The position numbers and the translations under genes are program-made. From Maribacter sp. MJ134 (GTDB taxonomy: Bacteria; Bacteroidota; Bacteroidia; Flavobacteriales; Flavobacteriaceae), in contig NZ_CP034570.1 in the NCBI RefSeq assembly GCF_003970695.1, forward strand, positions 2,790,001-2,854,000: 64,000 bases of DNA, in the 5' to 3' direction. The notes under the pieces are model-generated. The model saw nothing but the letters and a program-made list of their open reading frames with translations, searched no databases and was not told the DNA's origin. This document shows, piece after piece, positions 27,099-37,056 of this stretch. Within the stretch, counting starts at the first letter, position 1. Each line of letters begins with the position of its first letter.

Positions 27099-28847
27099 AT
27101 GTACAGAAGCCATTCCTGCGGAGAATTGAGAGAATCACATATTGATAGTGCTGTCACACTTTCTGGATGGGTATCTAAGACAAGGGACAAGGGTTTTGTT
27201 GTTTGGGTAGACATTAGAGATCGTTACGGAATTACACAATTGGTATTTGATGCGGACCGGACTTCTCCCGAGTTGTTGGAACAAGCGAGAAATCTTGGTC
27301 GTGAATTTGTTATACAGGTCAAAGGAAAGGTTATTGAGCGGGCCTCTAAGAACGCTAATATCCCTACAGGTTATATTGAAGTTTTAGTTGAAGAACTTAT
27401 TGTCTTGAACGAATCTAAGACCCCTCCTTTTACCATAGAAAACGAAACGGATGGTGGAGAAGATTTGCGTATGAAATATCGTTACTTGGATATTCGTAGA
27501 AATCCAGTAAAAAACAACCTTATCTTCAGAAGTAAGGTTACCATGGAAGTTAGAAAATACCTGTCTAACCAAGATTTTATAGAAGTAGAGACGCCTTACT
27601 TGATTAAATCCACACCAGAAGGTGCCCGTGATTTCGTGGTGCCTAGTCGTATGAACGAAGGACAGTTCTATGCATTACCACAATCGCCACAAACCTTTAA
27701 GCAATTGCTTATGGTAGGTGGTATGGATAAATATTTTCAGATTGTAAAATGTTTCAGGGACGAGGACCTAAGAGCGGACCGCCAGCCAGAATTTACACAA
27801 ATAGATTGTGAAATGGCCTTTGTAGAGCAAGAGGATATATTGGATGTATTTGAAGGTTTAACAAAATATCTGTTACAAGAGATAAATGGTATTACCGTAG
27901 ATAGCTTTCCTAGAATGACCTATGATGAAGCCATGGCCAAGTACGGTAACGATAAACCGGATATTCGTTTTGGCATGGAGTTCGGTGAATTAAACAACGT
28001 TACTCAACACAAAGAATTCAATGTCTTCAACAAGGCCGAATTGGTCGTAGGTATTGCCGTCCCGGGTGCAAATACGTATACACGCAAGGAAATTGACAAA
28101 CTGATAGATTGGGTTAAAAGACCACAAGTGGGCGCTTTGGGTATGGTGTACTGCCGGTGTAATGAGGATGGCAGTTTTAAATCTTCTGTGGATAAATTTT
28201 ATGACCAAGAGGATTTGGCCAAGTGGGCAGAAGCAACGGGAGCCAAACCGGGAGATCTTATTTGCGTGCTATCGGGACAAACAAACAAGGTACGAGCTCA
28301 ATTAAGTGCTTTACGTATGGAGTTGGCCACACGATTGGGCCTAAGAAAAAATACTGAATTTGCGCCATTATGGGTGGTAGACTTTCCTTTATTGGAATTG
28401 GATGAAGAGACCGGTCATTACCACGCCATGCACCATCCGTTTACTTCACCGAAACCGGGCCAGTTAGCATTATTGGAAACAGATCCGGGAGCCGTACGCG
28501 CCAATGCCTATGATTTGGTATTGAACGGCAATGAAATTGGTGGTGGCTCCATTCGTATACATGATAAAGAAACCCAAGCTACCATGTTCCGTCACTTAGG
28601 GTTTACCCCTGAAGAAGCCAAGGAACAATTTGGGTTTTTAATGGACGCCTTCCAGTATGGCGCGCCTCCGCACGGTGGAATTGCTTTTGGCCTGGATAGA
28701 CTAGTAGCTATTTTAGGCGGACAGGAAACCATACGTGATTTTATCGCCTTTCCTAAAAATAACAGTGGCCGTGACGTAATGATTGACGCTCCTGCCGCTA
28801 TTGATGACGAACAATTAAAGGAATTGAACTTGAAATTAGATTTGTAA
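27099..28847 (+). CDS. aspS: Aspartyl-tRNA synthetase
   Basis: 582 residues, full length for the bacterial type. N-terminal OB-fold anticodon-binding domain (about 1-105: [21 protein letters not shown]), class II motif 1 after 140, motif 2 with [18 protein letters not shown], the bacterial GAD insertion (about 280-400), and motif 3 [12 protein letters not shown] near the C terminus. It charges tRNA-Asp in the cytoplasm. It stands as a single gene between a MORN-like gene and a ClC channel gene. Confidence 0.98.
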   Translation: MYRSHSCGELRESHIDSAVTLSGWVSKTRDKGFVVWVDIRDRYGITQLVFDADRTSPELLEQARNLGREFVIQVKGKVIERASKNANIPTGYIEVLVEELIVLNESKTPPFTIENETDGGEDLRMKYRYLDIRRNPVKNNLIFRSKVTMEVRKYLSNQDFIEVETPYLIKSTPEGARDFVVPSRMNEGQFYALPQSPQTFKQLLMVGGMDKYFQIVKCFRDEDLRADRQPEFTQIDCEMAFVEQEDILDVFEGLTKYLLQEINGITVDSFPRMTYDEAMAKYGNDKPDIRFGMEFGELNNVTQHKEFNVFNKAELVVGIAVPGANTYTRKEIDKLIDWVKRPQVGALGMVYCRCNEDGSFKSSVDKFYDQEDLAKWAEATGAKPGDLICVLSGQTNKVRAQLSALRMELATRLGLRKNTEFAPLWVVDFPLLELDEETGHYHAMHHPFTSPKPGQLALLETDPGAVRANAYDLVLNGNEIGGGSIRIHDKETQATMFRHLGFTPEEAKEQFGFLMDAFQYGAPPHGGIAFGLDRLVAILGGQETIRDFIAFPKNNSGRDVMIDAPAAIDDEQLKELNLKLDL

Positions 28848-29032
28848 TTTTCTTTAATTATAATTTTCTGGTTCTACGAATTCCATTCGTATCCAATGAT
28901 GAGGTAAAGTCAATACGACTTATTTCCCTTTTTTAAAGGACAAGGAAGTCCATTGAAAACGCTGTAATTATAACGAGATCTGCGCTGTTTAAAAAATCGT
29001 CTAACAAAATAGATTATTTTTAAGAAGAAAAT

Positions 29033-29061
29033 TACTCCGAGGGAAGCTTAGGAGTATTTTT
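29033..29061 (+). terminator. Weak hairpin between aspS and the ClC gene
   Basis: TACTCC / GGAGTA arms with a 12-base loop followed by five T. It is 186 bp after the aspS stop and just before the ClC gene, so it could be a late terminator or part of the ClC leader. Confidence 0.3.
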
Positions 29062-29089
29062 AATCTCGGTTATCGAGTAAAGCACAGTA

Positions 29090-30877
29090 ATGCCCAACCA
29101 GAAAAACAGTCTTTTAAAACGTATATATAAGTGGAGGTACAAACATATTTCCAACAAAACCTTTATTTACATTCTTAGCGTAATCGTTGGACTATTAGCT
29201 GGCCTAGCTTCGGTAACCCTAAAGAACATCACCTATTTTATAGAGGCCTCTTTAGAGAACGGTATTATCCTTACAAGGAATCAACTTTACTTTGTACTTC
29301 CTATACTAGGGTTAACACTGGTTTTTCTATACGTAAAATACGTCCATAAAGAAAAATTGAAACACGCCGTTTCATCCATTTTGTTCTCGCTTTCAAAAAA
29401 CAAAGGTATCATCAGCAAAAAACAGATACTAACCCAACTTGTTGCAGCACCGCTAACGGTCGGTTTTGGTGGTTCGGTAGGTTTATTGGGACCCGCGGTG
29501 GCCTCTGGAGCGGCCATTAGTTCCAATCTTGGACAACTCTTTCATATCAATACCAAAACACGGTCATTACTAATTGCCTGTGCCTCGGCCGGGGCTATAT
29601 CTTCCATCTTTCAAGCTCCGATTGCAGCGATAATCTTTGCCGTGGAGGTCTTTAGTCTAGACCTGACCATGATCTCTATGTTACCCCTGTTACTTGCTTC
29701 CATTTCCGGCGTACTTACCTCCTATTTTTTTTTGGGTAACGAAGTGCTTTTTAAATTCACCATTACACAATCATTTGAGGTAAAAGACACCTTGTTTTAT
29801 ATTCTGCTTGGTGTGGGCACCGCAATAGCTTCCATATACTTTACCAAAATGTACTTTGGCATTATGAAACTATTTAAACCCCTTAGAAGTCCTAAATACC
29901 GTTTATTGGTTGGTGGATTGGCCATAGGTATAATGCTCTACTTTATTCCTCCTCTTTATGGTGAAGGCTTTGGGTTTATTAACCACTTGTTAGACGGGAA
30001 TCACTTACTTGCACTGGGCACTACCCCTTTTGATGCATTTATGGATAATATTTGGGTAGTCATTGCCCTATTGTTCGGTATTACCATCTTCAAGGCGGTG
30101 GCCATGACCACCACTTTAGCCGCAGGCGGTGCAGGAGGTATTTTTATTCCTACCATGGTTATGGGCAGTGCATTGGGGAACGTTGTGGGGAAGGTCATCA
30201 ATAACCTAGGCCTCGGTCTGTCCGTATCGGAGAGTAACTTTACGTTGATAGGCATGGCTGGTCTTATTGCGGGAGTACTCCATGCCCCTTTAACGGCCAT
30301 TTTCTTAATAGCTGAGATTACCGGAGGATATGAACTTTTTGTTCCTTTAATGATTACCGCTTCCATTTCATACATCATTACCAAAAATGCGATAGACTAC
30401 ACTATTTATACAAGGGAACTGGCAGAAAGTGGTGATTTACTGACGCACAACAAAGACCAAGCGGTTTTGACACTTATGCAGCTTGATGATATCATTGAAA
30501 AGAACTTTAAGACCGTACGCCCGGATATGACCTTGGGAGATATGTTGCACGAGTCCGTTGCCAAATCGGCTAGAAACATTTTCCCGGTAGTGGATACCAA
30601 CAATTCCTTGGTAGGCATTATACTATTGGACGACATACGTGAATTTATGTTCGACACCGCATTGTATAAGACAACCCGAGTAGAGACGTTTATGCATAAC
30701 GCTCCAGAACATATATTCTACGGTAAGGATAATATGCAACAGGTAATGCAAAAATTTCAGGATAGTGGGGCGTGGAACCTTCCGGTCATTAAAAATGGAA
30801 AATATATAGGCTTTGTCTCCAAATCCAAACTGCTAACGGCCTATCGCAGAGAGCTTATAAATTTCACCAGTAACTAA
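29090..30877 (+). CDS. ClC-family chloride channel/transporter with CBS domains
   Basis: 595 residues. ClC membrane domain (about 25-440), with GFGGSVGLLGP (126-135) and the later GGAGGIFIPTMVMG (GxFxP motif); then two CBS domains (about 460-590) that usually bind adenine nucleotides and gate the pore. The first motif normally reads GxEGP in chloride-proton exchangers; here Leu133 stands in place of the gating glutamate, so a passive channel or another coupling mode is possible. Located in the inner membrane. Monocistronic or joined to the small gene 23 bp downstream. Confidence 0.9.
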   Translation: MPNQKNSLLKRIYKWRYKHISNKTFIYILSVIVGLLAGLASVTLKNITYFIEASLENGIILTRNQLYFVLPILGLTLVFLYVKYVHKEKLKHAVSSILFSLSKNKGIISKKQILTQLVAAPLTVGFGGSVGLLGPAVASGAAISSNLGQLFHINTKTRSLLIACASAGAISSIFQAPIAAIIFAVEVFSLDLTMISMLPLLLASISGVLTSYFFLGNEVLFKFTITQSFEVKDTLFYILLGVGTAIASIYFTKMYFGIMKLFKPLRSPKYRLLVGGLAIGIMLYFIPPLYGEGFGFINHLLDGNHLLALGTTPFDAFMDNIWVVIALLFGITIFKAVAMTTTLAAGGAGGIFIPTMVMGSALGNVVGKVINNLGLGLSVSESNFTLIGMAGLIAGVLHAPLTAIFLIAEITGGYELFVPLMITASISYIITKNAIDYTIYTRELAESGDLLTHNKDQAVLTLMQLDDIIEKNFKTVRPDMTLGDMLHESVAKSARNIFPVVDTNNSLVGIILLDDIREFMFDTALYKTTRVETFMHNAPEHIFYGKDNMQQVMQKFQDSGAWNLPVIKNGKYIGFVSKSKLLTAYRRELINFTSN

Positions 30878-30888
30878 TTTTCATTCTG

Positions 30889-30896
30889 TAAATTTG
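30889..30896 (+). promoter_or_regulatory. -7 promoter element of the 88-residue membrane protein gene
   Basis: TAAATTTG, exact match to TAnnTTTG, ends 4 bp before the ATG at 30901; would give a leaderless or nearly leaderless transcript. Confidence 0.4.
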
Positions 30897-30900
30897 CACT

Positions 30901-31167
30901 ATGAAATATCTGATATCGCTTATTGTCTGCATTGCTTTTGGCCTTATTATTTATGGCTTTTCCTTAGATGAAACAGAAGAAGCGATTGCCGATAAGTATA
31001 TCGGTTCAGGAACTTTGACCCTATTTCTTGTTGCTATGCCGCTTTTCTTGTATAAAGAAAGTAAAACCAGAAAGTGGAACGACTATATGCTTACGGAAGA
31101 AAACGTAAGGAAAATGCAAGGAAAGGAACCTAAGAATACTGATAATCAGGACACTCCGTCCAATTAA
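30901..31167 (+). CDS. Small two-span membrane protein
   Basis: 88 residues. Two hydrophobic segments (about 2-21 and 37-52) around a short acidic loop (DETEEAIADKY), then a charged cytoplasmic tail (YKESKTRKWNDYML...). No family recognised. The gene is between the ClC gene and a cold-shock gene on the same strand, with its own likely promoter. Coding use and a good start make it a probable real gene; function unknown. Confidence 0.7.
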   Translation: MKYLISLIVCIAFGLIIYGFSLDETEEAIADKYIGSGTLTLFLVAMPLFLYKESKTRKWNDYMLTEENVRKMQGKEPKNTDNQDTPSN

Positions 31168-31238
31168 ATTCTTCAACGCCACGTTTCTTAGACAAAAAAT
31201 GATTAAATTAGAGTACTAACATTTAATCTTTAATTTTC

Positions 31239-31430
31239 ATGACTGGCACAGTTAAATTTTTTAATGAATCCAAAGGATATGGCTTTATTACCAATGACGA
31301 CACCGGAAAGGACATCTTCGTTCATGCAACCGCCCTTAACGGAACGGAGCTGAGAGAAGGAGACAAAGTGGAATACGTTGAAGAAGAAGGAAGAAAAGGA
31401 ATAGTTGCAGGGCAAGTTCAAGTCCTTTAA
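31239..31430 (+). CDS. Cold-shock domain protein (CspA family)
   Basis: 63 residues. RNA-binding motifs RNP1 KGYGFIT (12-18) and RNP2 DIFVHAT (25-31) in a five-strand OB fold; starts TGTVKFFNESKG as is usual. Acts as an RNA chaperone, perhaps induced by cold or growth change. A clear terminator follows at 31461-31484. Codons match its neighbours. Confidence 0.95.
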   Translation: MTGTVKFFNESKGYGFITNDDTGKDIFVHATALNGTELREGDKVEYVEEEGRKGIVAGQVQVL

Positions 31431-31460
31431 CCAAACGTATGACATCTTGTAAGAATTAGA

Positions 31461-31484
31461 ACCATGCCAATGCATGGTTTTTTT
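31461..31484 (+). terminator. Terminator of the cold-shock gene
   Basis: ACCATGC / GCATGGT stem with CAAT loop followed by seven T, 30 bp after the stop of the cold-shock gene. Confidence 0.88.
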
Positions 31485-31530
31485 ATTGGTTCTTTTGAAT
31501 TTTCCCATAATTCCGTACTTATATACGTCA

Positions 31531-31974
31531 CTACTCCCGCCTTTTTTCAAAAAAACGTTTCAATAGGGTCGTTGATTCCATGGCCAAAATACCACCGGTA
31601 ATGACTGTTTTAGGATGTAATTGCGTCCCCATAACCCCACATCCCCTTTGTTCATCTTTTGCACCAAAAACAATTTTGCCTATTTGGCTCCAATAAAGCG
31701 CACCAGCACACATTTGGCAGGGTTCTAAGGTAACATATAGGGTACAAGCGCGGAGGTATTTTCCGCCCAGGAAATTGGCCGCCGCCGTAATGGCCTGCAT
31801 CTCGGCATGTGCAGTAACATCGTTCAACTGCTCTGTTAGATTATGGGCCCTAGCTATAATTCTATCCTTGATAACGATGACAGCTCCAACAGGTATTTCG
31901 TTCTGCTCAAAGGCATATTCCGCCTCCTGAAGGGCCTTTTTCATAAAATAGGAATCATCATAGGGTAATATCAT
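31531..31974 (-). CDS. tadA: tRNA-specific adenosine deaminase
   Basis: 147 residues, the family length. Zinc-site motifs: HAE (H56, E58) and PCQMC (C86, C89), with the alpha/beta cytidine-deaminase fold. It converts the wobble adenosine of tRNA-Arg(ACG) to inosine. Divergent from dxs, 100 bp apart start to start; a hairpin lies between. Confidence 0.95.
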   Translation of the reverse strand: MILPYDDSYFMKKALQEAEYAFEQNEIPVGAVIVIKDRIIARAHNLTEQLNDVTAHAEMQAITAAANFLGGKYLRACTLYVTLEPCQMCAGALYWSQIGKIVFGAKDEQRGCGVMGTQLHPKTVITGGILAMESTTLLKRFFEKRRE

Positions 31975-31990
31975 AAATCAAAAATACAAT

Positions 31991-32015
31991 AAGCCTAGCT
32001 TTAATAACTAGGCTT
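31991..32015. promoter_or_regulatory. Hairpin in the tadA-dxs divergent region
   Basis: AAGCCTAG / CTAGGCTT, perfect 8-bp arms, 9-base loop. It looks like a terminator stem but lies upstream of both genes, so it may be an operator, an attenuator, or a relic. No role can be assigned. Confidence 0.4.
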
Positions 32016-32045
32016 TAAAACAATTGTTTAACCTATTAAAAGAAG

Positions 32046-32053
32046 TATTTTTG
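32046..32053 (+). promoter_or_regulatory. -7 promoter element of dxs
   Basis: TATTTTTG fits TAnnTTTG; a TTG at 32024-32026, 19 bp upstream, can serve as the -33 box. This places transcription start near 32060 and argues for a dxs start codon after that point. Confidence 0.45.
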
Positions 32054-32074
32054 TGGCTTAGCACTTCAATCTTG

Positions 32075-33838
32075 GATACGTTTTTAGACCATATTAACTC
32101 CCCGGCTGATTTAAAAAAGCTTTCCGTGCATCAACTTCCTGCACTAGCGAAAGAACTTCGAACATTCATCATAGACATCGTAGCCACTAAAGAGGGTCAT
32201 CTAGGAGCAAGCTTGGGTGTTGTGGAACTTACCATTGCGTTGCACTATACATTCAACACACCCGAAGATCAACTTATATGGGACGTCGGTCACCAAGCAT
32301 ACGGACACAAAATTTTAACGGGCAGAAAGGAAATTTTTGAAACCAATAGGCAGTTAAACGGAATAAGCGGTTTTCCAAAACGAGAAGAAAGCAGCTATGA
32401 CGCCTTTGGTACCGGACATAGTTCTACATCTATCTCTGCCATACTGGGTATGGCCCTAGCCGCGCAAATTCAAGGAAAAAGGGAACAACAACATATTGCC
32501 GTCATCGGGGATGCCTCTATTGCCAGCGGAATGGCTTTTGAAGGACTTAACCATTTAGGTGTTACAGATGCCAATGTGCTCATTGTCCTAAACGATAATG
32601 CCATTGGTATAGACCCTAGTGTAGGGGCATTGAAAAAATATCTCACCAATGTCAAGAAAGGAGTTGCAAAGGACGAAAATATTTTTGAATGTTTAAACCT
32701 TAATTATTCTGGACCCATAGATGGCCACGACCTCCAAACACTGATAACGGAGTTAAATCGACTAAAATCTGTTCCAGGTCCAAAGCTATTGCATGTCATA
32801 ACCACCAAAGGTAAAGGGCTTCAAAAGGCAGAAGAGAACCAGGTGGTTTATCATGCTCCAGGTAAATTCGACAAAAACACCGGAGAGTTAATTCCAAAGA
32901 CAATGAAACCAGGGCCGCCAAAATACCAGGATGTCTTTGGTCATACGTTGGTAGAGCTGGCTAACGATAATGAAAAAATTGTTGGTATTACCCCTGCAAT
33001 GCCTACGGGAAGTTCCTTGAAATATATGATGGAAAAAATACCCGATCGCGCTTTCGATGTTGGTATTGCCGAACAACATGCCGTAACAATGGCAGCAGGG
33101 ATGGCCACGCAGGGCCTAGTTCCTTTTTGTAATATTTACTCTACCTTCCTACAACGTGCTTATGACCAGCTCATACATGACGTTGCCCTACAAAACCTAC
33201 CTGTCATATTTTGTTTGGATAGAGCAGGAATCGTAGGACAAGATGGCCCCACGCATCATGGTGTTTTTGATGTTGCTTATCTCAGGTGCATTCCTAATCT
33301 TATCATCTGCGCACCAATGAACGAGATACAGTTAAGGAATATAATGTATACTACTCAACTAGGTCTTCAAAAACCGATTGCCATTAGATATCCCAGAGGA
33401 AAAGGTCGTTTGGAGCATTGGAAACGACCCATGGTAAAAATGGAAATTGGCACATCTTTTGAGCTCAAAAAAGGAAATAAGATAGCCTTATTAAGTACCG
33501 GCCCAGTTGGTAATATGATAACCGATATAATCGAAGAATTTGATTCTAAGGACATGATAGGGCATTATAATTTTCCTTTCGTAAAACCATTAGATCAAAA
33601 AAGATTGGCGCACCTATTGGCATCTTACGAACATATTATCACTATTGAAGATGGCAGTAGTATCGGTGGCTTTGGGAGTGCAGTGGTAGAATTTGCGAAC
33701 GAAAATGACATCACTAAAAATATTAAGATATTTGGAGTTCCGGATGAATTTATACCACATGGAACCGTGGAAGAACTTTATAAATTAGCCGGGATAGACA
33801 AAGAAACTATTAAAGAGTATTTAGCGCATATCACATGA
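32075..33838 (+). CDS. dxs: 1-deoxy-D-xylulose-5-phosphate synthase
   Basis: 587 residues from the TTG at 32075. The reading frame opens at a TTG at 32024, but no ATG or GTG exists before the conserved INSPADLKKLS start of the family; the promoter-like TATTTTTG at 32046 and the family length favour TTG 32075, with TTG 32051 as alternative. Motifs: WDVGHQAYGHKILTG, thiamine-diphosphate motif GDASIASG...NDNAIGI, GIAEQHAVTMAAG, and the C-terminal transketolase domain. It makes the first intermediate of the methylerythritol pathway, feeding carotenoids and quinones (crtY and a prenyl synthase are also in this window). The 3' end overlaps the DUF3078 gene by 4 bp. Confidence 0.93.
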   Translation, partial: DTFLDHINSPADLKKLSVHQLPALAKELRTFIIDIVATKEGHLGASLGVVELTIALHYTFNTPEDQLIWDVGHQAYGHKILTGRKEIFETNRQLNGISGFPKREESSYDAFGTGHSSTSISAILGMALAAQIQGKREQQHIAVIGDASIASGMAFEGLNHLGVTDANVLIVLNDNAIGIDPSVGALKKYLTNVKKGVAKDENIFECLNLNYSGPIDGHDLQTLITELNRLKSVPGPKLLHVITTKGKGLQKAEENQVVYHAPGKFDKNTGELIPKTMKPGPPKYQDVFGHTLVELANDNEKIVGITPAMPTGSSLKYMMEKIPDRAFDVGIAEQHAVTMAAGMATQGLVPFCNIYSTFLQRAYDQLIHDVALQNLPVIFCLDRAGIVGQDGPTHHGVFDVAYLRCIPNLIICAPMNEIQLRNIMYTTQLGLQKPIAIRYPRGKGRLEHWKRPMVKMEIGTSFELKKGNKIALLSTGPVGNMITDIIEEFDSKDMIGHYNFPFVKPLDQKRLAHLLASYEHIITIEDGSSIGGFGSAVVEFANENDITKNIKIFGVPDEFIPHGTVEELYKLAGIDKETIKEYLAHIT

Positions 33839-34962
33839 CCAAGAGGATTACGAATAAGACCGTATGGTTTACCATTATATTAGGGTTAGCTGCAAATTTA
33901 TTTTTCGCTCAAAATACAATTCCGGCTACAACGCCTACCGACAGTGTTTCAATAGATACAACTGTTGTGGATACCATAGTTATACGAAAAACACTCACCA
34001 AGATAAAGCATATACCAAGGGGCGTTAACCTTACCAATCCCGTTATCTCATTTAAAAAAACAAAACCACTTAAAGATAGGTACAACCGATTTAGGGTACC
34101 TTCTTTTTGGAAAAAGGAGAATCAACTGGGGATAAATGTGAGCGAGACGGCCTTTGTGAATTGGAATGCAGGTGGGGACAATGCCATAAGCGGTCTAGGA
34201 TTTCTTAAATTTTCCCGTAACTACAAATTTCGATATTTTAAATGGGACAATAATCTAGATCTCAGATATGGTCTTAACGCACAGGAAGGTCGTAAATTAA
34301 GAAAGACAGAAGATGTTATACGGCTAAACTCAAATGTCGGTTATCGCAGGGATACCATCAGTAATTGGTACTACTCCGTGCAGTTAAACTTTAACACCCA
34401 ATTTTCCAACGGTTTTAAGTATCCAGATAGAACTACACCAATATCCCGTTTCATGGCTCCCGGATATTTGTTTTTTGGTGCTGGAACATCGTATATAAGT
34501 CAAGACCAAAAATTTAATCTTTACCTCTCTCCCTTAACACAGAAATCTACGTTTGTTCTAGACCAAAGATTGGCGGACAGGGGTGCATTTGGTGTTGAAA
34601 AAGCCGTTTTGGATGCAGATGGAAATGTGATTACACCCGGGGAAAACCATCTTTTAGAACTGGGGTTTCTGGTTACGCATAATTGGAACCTGAACCTGGG
34701 GAAGAATATTGACTTGAACAGTAGGCTAAACCTGTATACCGATTATCTCGCCAGCTTTGGGAACATAGATTTAGATTGGGAACTTAATATTAAGATGAGG
34801 GTGAACAAGTATATTTTGACCACCATAGGCACACATCTTATTTACGACGATGATATTCTTTTTGATGAAGTAAAGAATGTGGACGGTATCGTTACCGACC
34901 CCGGAGAACCTAGGTTGCAGTTTAAACAAGTGCTAGGGGTAGGTGTAGCTTACGATTTTTAA
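33835..34962 (+). CDS. DUF3078 secreted protein
   Basis: 375 residues. Signal peptide (about 1-25, ending LFFAQ). The DUF3078 mark NWNAGGDNAISG is at about 106-117 after a Thr/Ser-rich linker. The rest reads as amphipathic strands with repeated aromatic residues and ends in GVGVAYDF, like a small outer-membrane barrel. Found across Bacteroidetes; function not established. Translationally coupled to dxs by an ATGA overlap, a pairing that suggests a link to cell-envelope lipid or pigment, but this is inference. Its stop overlaps the end of the frame-corrected dgt gene on the other strand. Confidence 0.85.
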   Translation: MTKRITNKTVWFTIILGLAANLFFAQNTIPATTPTDSVSIDTTVVDTIVIRKTLTKIKHIPRGVNLTNPVISFKKTKPLKDRYNRFRVPSFWKKENQLGINVSETAFVNWNAGGDNAISGLGFLKFSRNYKFRYFKWDNNLDLRYGLNAQEGRKLRKTEDVIRLNSNVGYRRDTISNWYYSVQLNFNTQFSNGFKYPDRTTPISRFMAPGYLFFGAGTSYISQDQKFNLYLSPLTQKSTFVLDQRLADRGAFGVEKAVLDADGNVITPGENHLLELGFLVTHNWNLNLGKNIDLNSRLNLYTDYLASFGNIDLDWELNIKMRVNKYILTTIGTHLIYDDDILFDEVKNVDGIVTDPGEPRLQFKQVLGVGVAYDF

Positions 34963-36301
34963 AGTTGTCTTCCTTGAATTTTATTATGAATATGAACGGC
35001 ACTACTATCGGAAAGACTAGCTACGTAACAGCAGGTATTCAGTAAAATTTCATAAAGTGAAATACAGGTATGCTGATATGGTTCCGGTAAAGTTTGAACG
35101 ATTAGCTTATGATAATTAGAGGCACTATCATTTTTTTCTGAACCAACGCATCTATATAAACATCCAGGATATTTGAGATGATCTTATAGCCCGCAATTTC
35201 TTTTTCAACTACTTCCTGAGCACGATAAACCCGCTCAACACTGATTCCTATAATATCCCTTATTTGCGCATCATATTTGCTCTTATCTAAAAGTGATACA
35301 TCAAAATTACCGCTTAAAATCTGTTCTTCGTTTTCCATGAAAATTGAAACAGCATCTTGTATCAATGTGTTGATCGCCAAGGCTCTTAGATAACTTAACC
35401 GATCCTCTTTATAAGCCAAAGAACGGTACTTTTTGGTGTTGATACTGTCCTTGACCAATTTTATAAGGTATTCCAAAGCAAAATCTTCCGAAATAAGGCC
35501 AAGGTTAATGCCGTCTTCAAAATCTATTATCGTGTAGCAGATATCATCCGCTGCTTCGACTAAAAAAGTCAAGGGATGCCTAGCGTAGGAAACAGACGCT
35601 CCTTTTCTAGTCTGTATTAGTCCTAAGTCATTCGCTATGTCCTCAAAAGTTTGCTTTTCCGTTTGAAAAAACCCGAATTTCTTATCTGAAATATGTTTGG
35701 TCGGTTTCTTAGGTAAAGACTCTTTTGGATATTTCATAAAAGCCCCTAACGTAGCGTAACTTAAACGGAGTCCACCCAAAACTCCTTCTCTATCTTGGGC
35801 CAAAAGCTTAAAACCGTTGGCATTCCCTTCAAAATCAATAATATCCTGGTATTGCTTATCGGTCAACTGCTCCTTATATTTTTTACCGCTACCCGTTCTA
35901 AAATATTCACCGATGGATTTTTCACCACTATGTCCAAACGGAGGATTCCCAATGTCGTGTGCAAGAGCGGCCGCAGCGACAATAGCGCCAAAATCGTTGA
36001 ATTTAAAACCATGAACTTCTTGAAGATAGGGGTGTTTTTCCAATATTTTTTTACCGGCTAATCTTCCCAGGCTTCGTCCTACAACGGATACCTCTAAACT
36101 GTGGGTTAGTCTCGTATGTACAAAATCTGTTTTTGAAAGCGGTATTACTTGCGTTTTATCCTGTAGACTTCTGAAGGCCGAAGAAAAAATAATACGGTCA
36201 TAATCAACTTCAAAACCAAGTCTGGTTTCATCCTGCTCGTTTCTGAGCCTTTTATTGGTATCCCCGTTTCTTCGTAATGAAAGTAATTGCTCCCAATTCA
36301 T
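34959..36301 (-). CDS. dgt: dGTP triphosphohydrolase, interrupted by a one-base frameshift
   Basis: The intact frame from 36301 gives 399 residues and stops at 35102. HD-domain motifs are present: LTHSLEVS and ALAHDIGNPPFGHSGE. After DALVQKK the frame runs into an unrelated tail (MIVPLIIIS). Moving by one base at the run of seven A (35131-35137 on the plus strand as T) restores NDSASNYHKLIVQTLPEPY and CCYVASLSDSSAVHI..., which fits the normal C terminus of the family, and extends the protein to 447 residues, ending at 34959, with its stop codon overlapping the convergent DUF3078 stop. So one A appears to be missing. It may be a sequencing error, a true mutation or slippage. The enzyme cleaves dGTP to deoxyguanosine and triphosphate. 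Confidence 0.85.
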
Positions 36302-36464
36302 GTTTAAAATTTAGTACGCGCAAGATACATTTTTTGCCATCCTTTTAACATCGCAAGCAAGCAAAACGATCATAATCTTAACCATTTGAAAATAAATAAA
36401 TAACAGACAGCTAACCTTAACTTAACCTTGTAAAGCGTTCTTTGTCTAGAAACAAAGTCCTTCA

Positions 36465-36857
36465 ATGAAACAGTTACTTTTTGTATTCTTATTCGCAGTT
36501 TTTTACAATGTATCCGCCCAATCAAATGGTGTCTTGAGCGGTAAGGTATTAGATGCGGAGATATATAATGAACCCTTACTTATGGCTTCATTGTGTTTAA
36601 AAGGCACCTCTTGGAAAGCACAGACTAATTTTAACGGCAATTTTGAAATTGCTGGAGTAACTCCTGGTAAATACACGCTGCAGATTAGCTTTTTAGGTTA
36701 TGAAACGGTGGAAGTACCCGTAGAAATTAAGGATGGTGAACGTTTGGATGTACTACAGTCTTTAAAAGCCAAATCCTTGCCTGCCCTTCCCGACTCTGTA
36801 GTTGCGGCAAAAGAGGACTACGCTACCGATAGTCAAATTTCAGGTTTTAAAAAGTAA
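36465..36857 (+). CDS. Lone carboxypeptidase-regulatory-like (CarbopepD_reg_2) secreted protein
   Basis: 130 residues. Signal peptide (about 1-18, ending VSAQ), then a single beta-sandwich domain (about 20-100): GVLSGKVLDAEIYNEPL, TSWKAQTNFNGNFEIAGVTPGKYTLQISFLGYETVEVPVEI. This is the domain found at the N terminus of TonB receptors, here alone with a short tail. Role unknown, perhaps envelope protein binding. Preceded by 163 bp without genes. Confidence 0.75.
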   Translation: MKQLLFVFLFAVFYNVSAQSNGVLSGKVLDAEIYNEPLLMASLCLKGTSWKAQTNFNGNFEIAGVTPGKYTLQISFLGYETVEVPVEIKDGERLDVLQSLKAKSLPALPDSVVAAKEDYATDSQISGFKK

Positions 36858-37056
36858 GTTACCCAATTCTTTTAGCGAATGGTACTATTATGGACTAGGG
36901 TCTGAAATTACCTTATTTCTAGTACCGTTTATTACAAAAGATTTTAGTATTTTTCGACTTTACACTCCTGTTAAGAAGACAAACTTTTTACTTCATAACC
37001 TTATTTTAACCTTACTGATGAATTATAATATGATTTTTGCTTTTATTTCTTTTTAG

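Noticed and set aside
30001-30384. 127-codon minus-strand frame inside the ClC gene
   Set aside because: Antisense shadow of conserved membrane segments.
36440-36457. CTTTGT / ACAAAG inverted repeat before the lone regulatory-domain gene
   Set aside because: Six-bp arms in AT-rich DNA directly at the start codon; may be chance.
36802-37056. 84-codon frame between the regulatory-like protein and the phosphate transporter
   Set aside because: Begins inside the preceding gene in another frame, and the rest is AT-rich with no domain.
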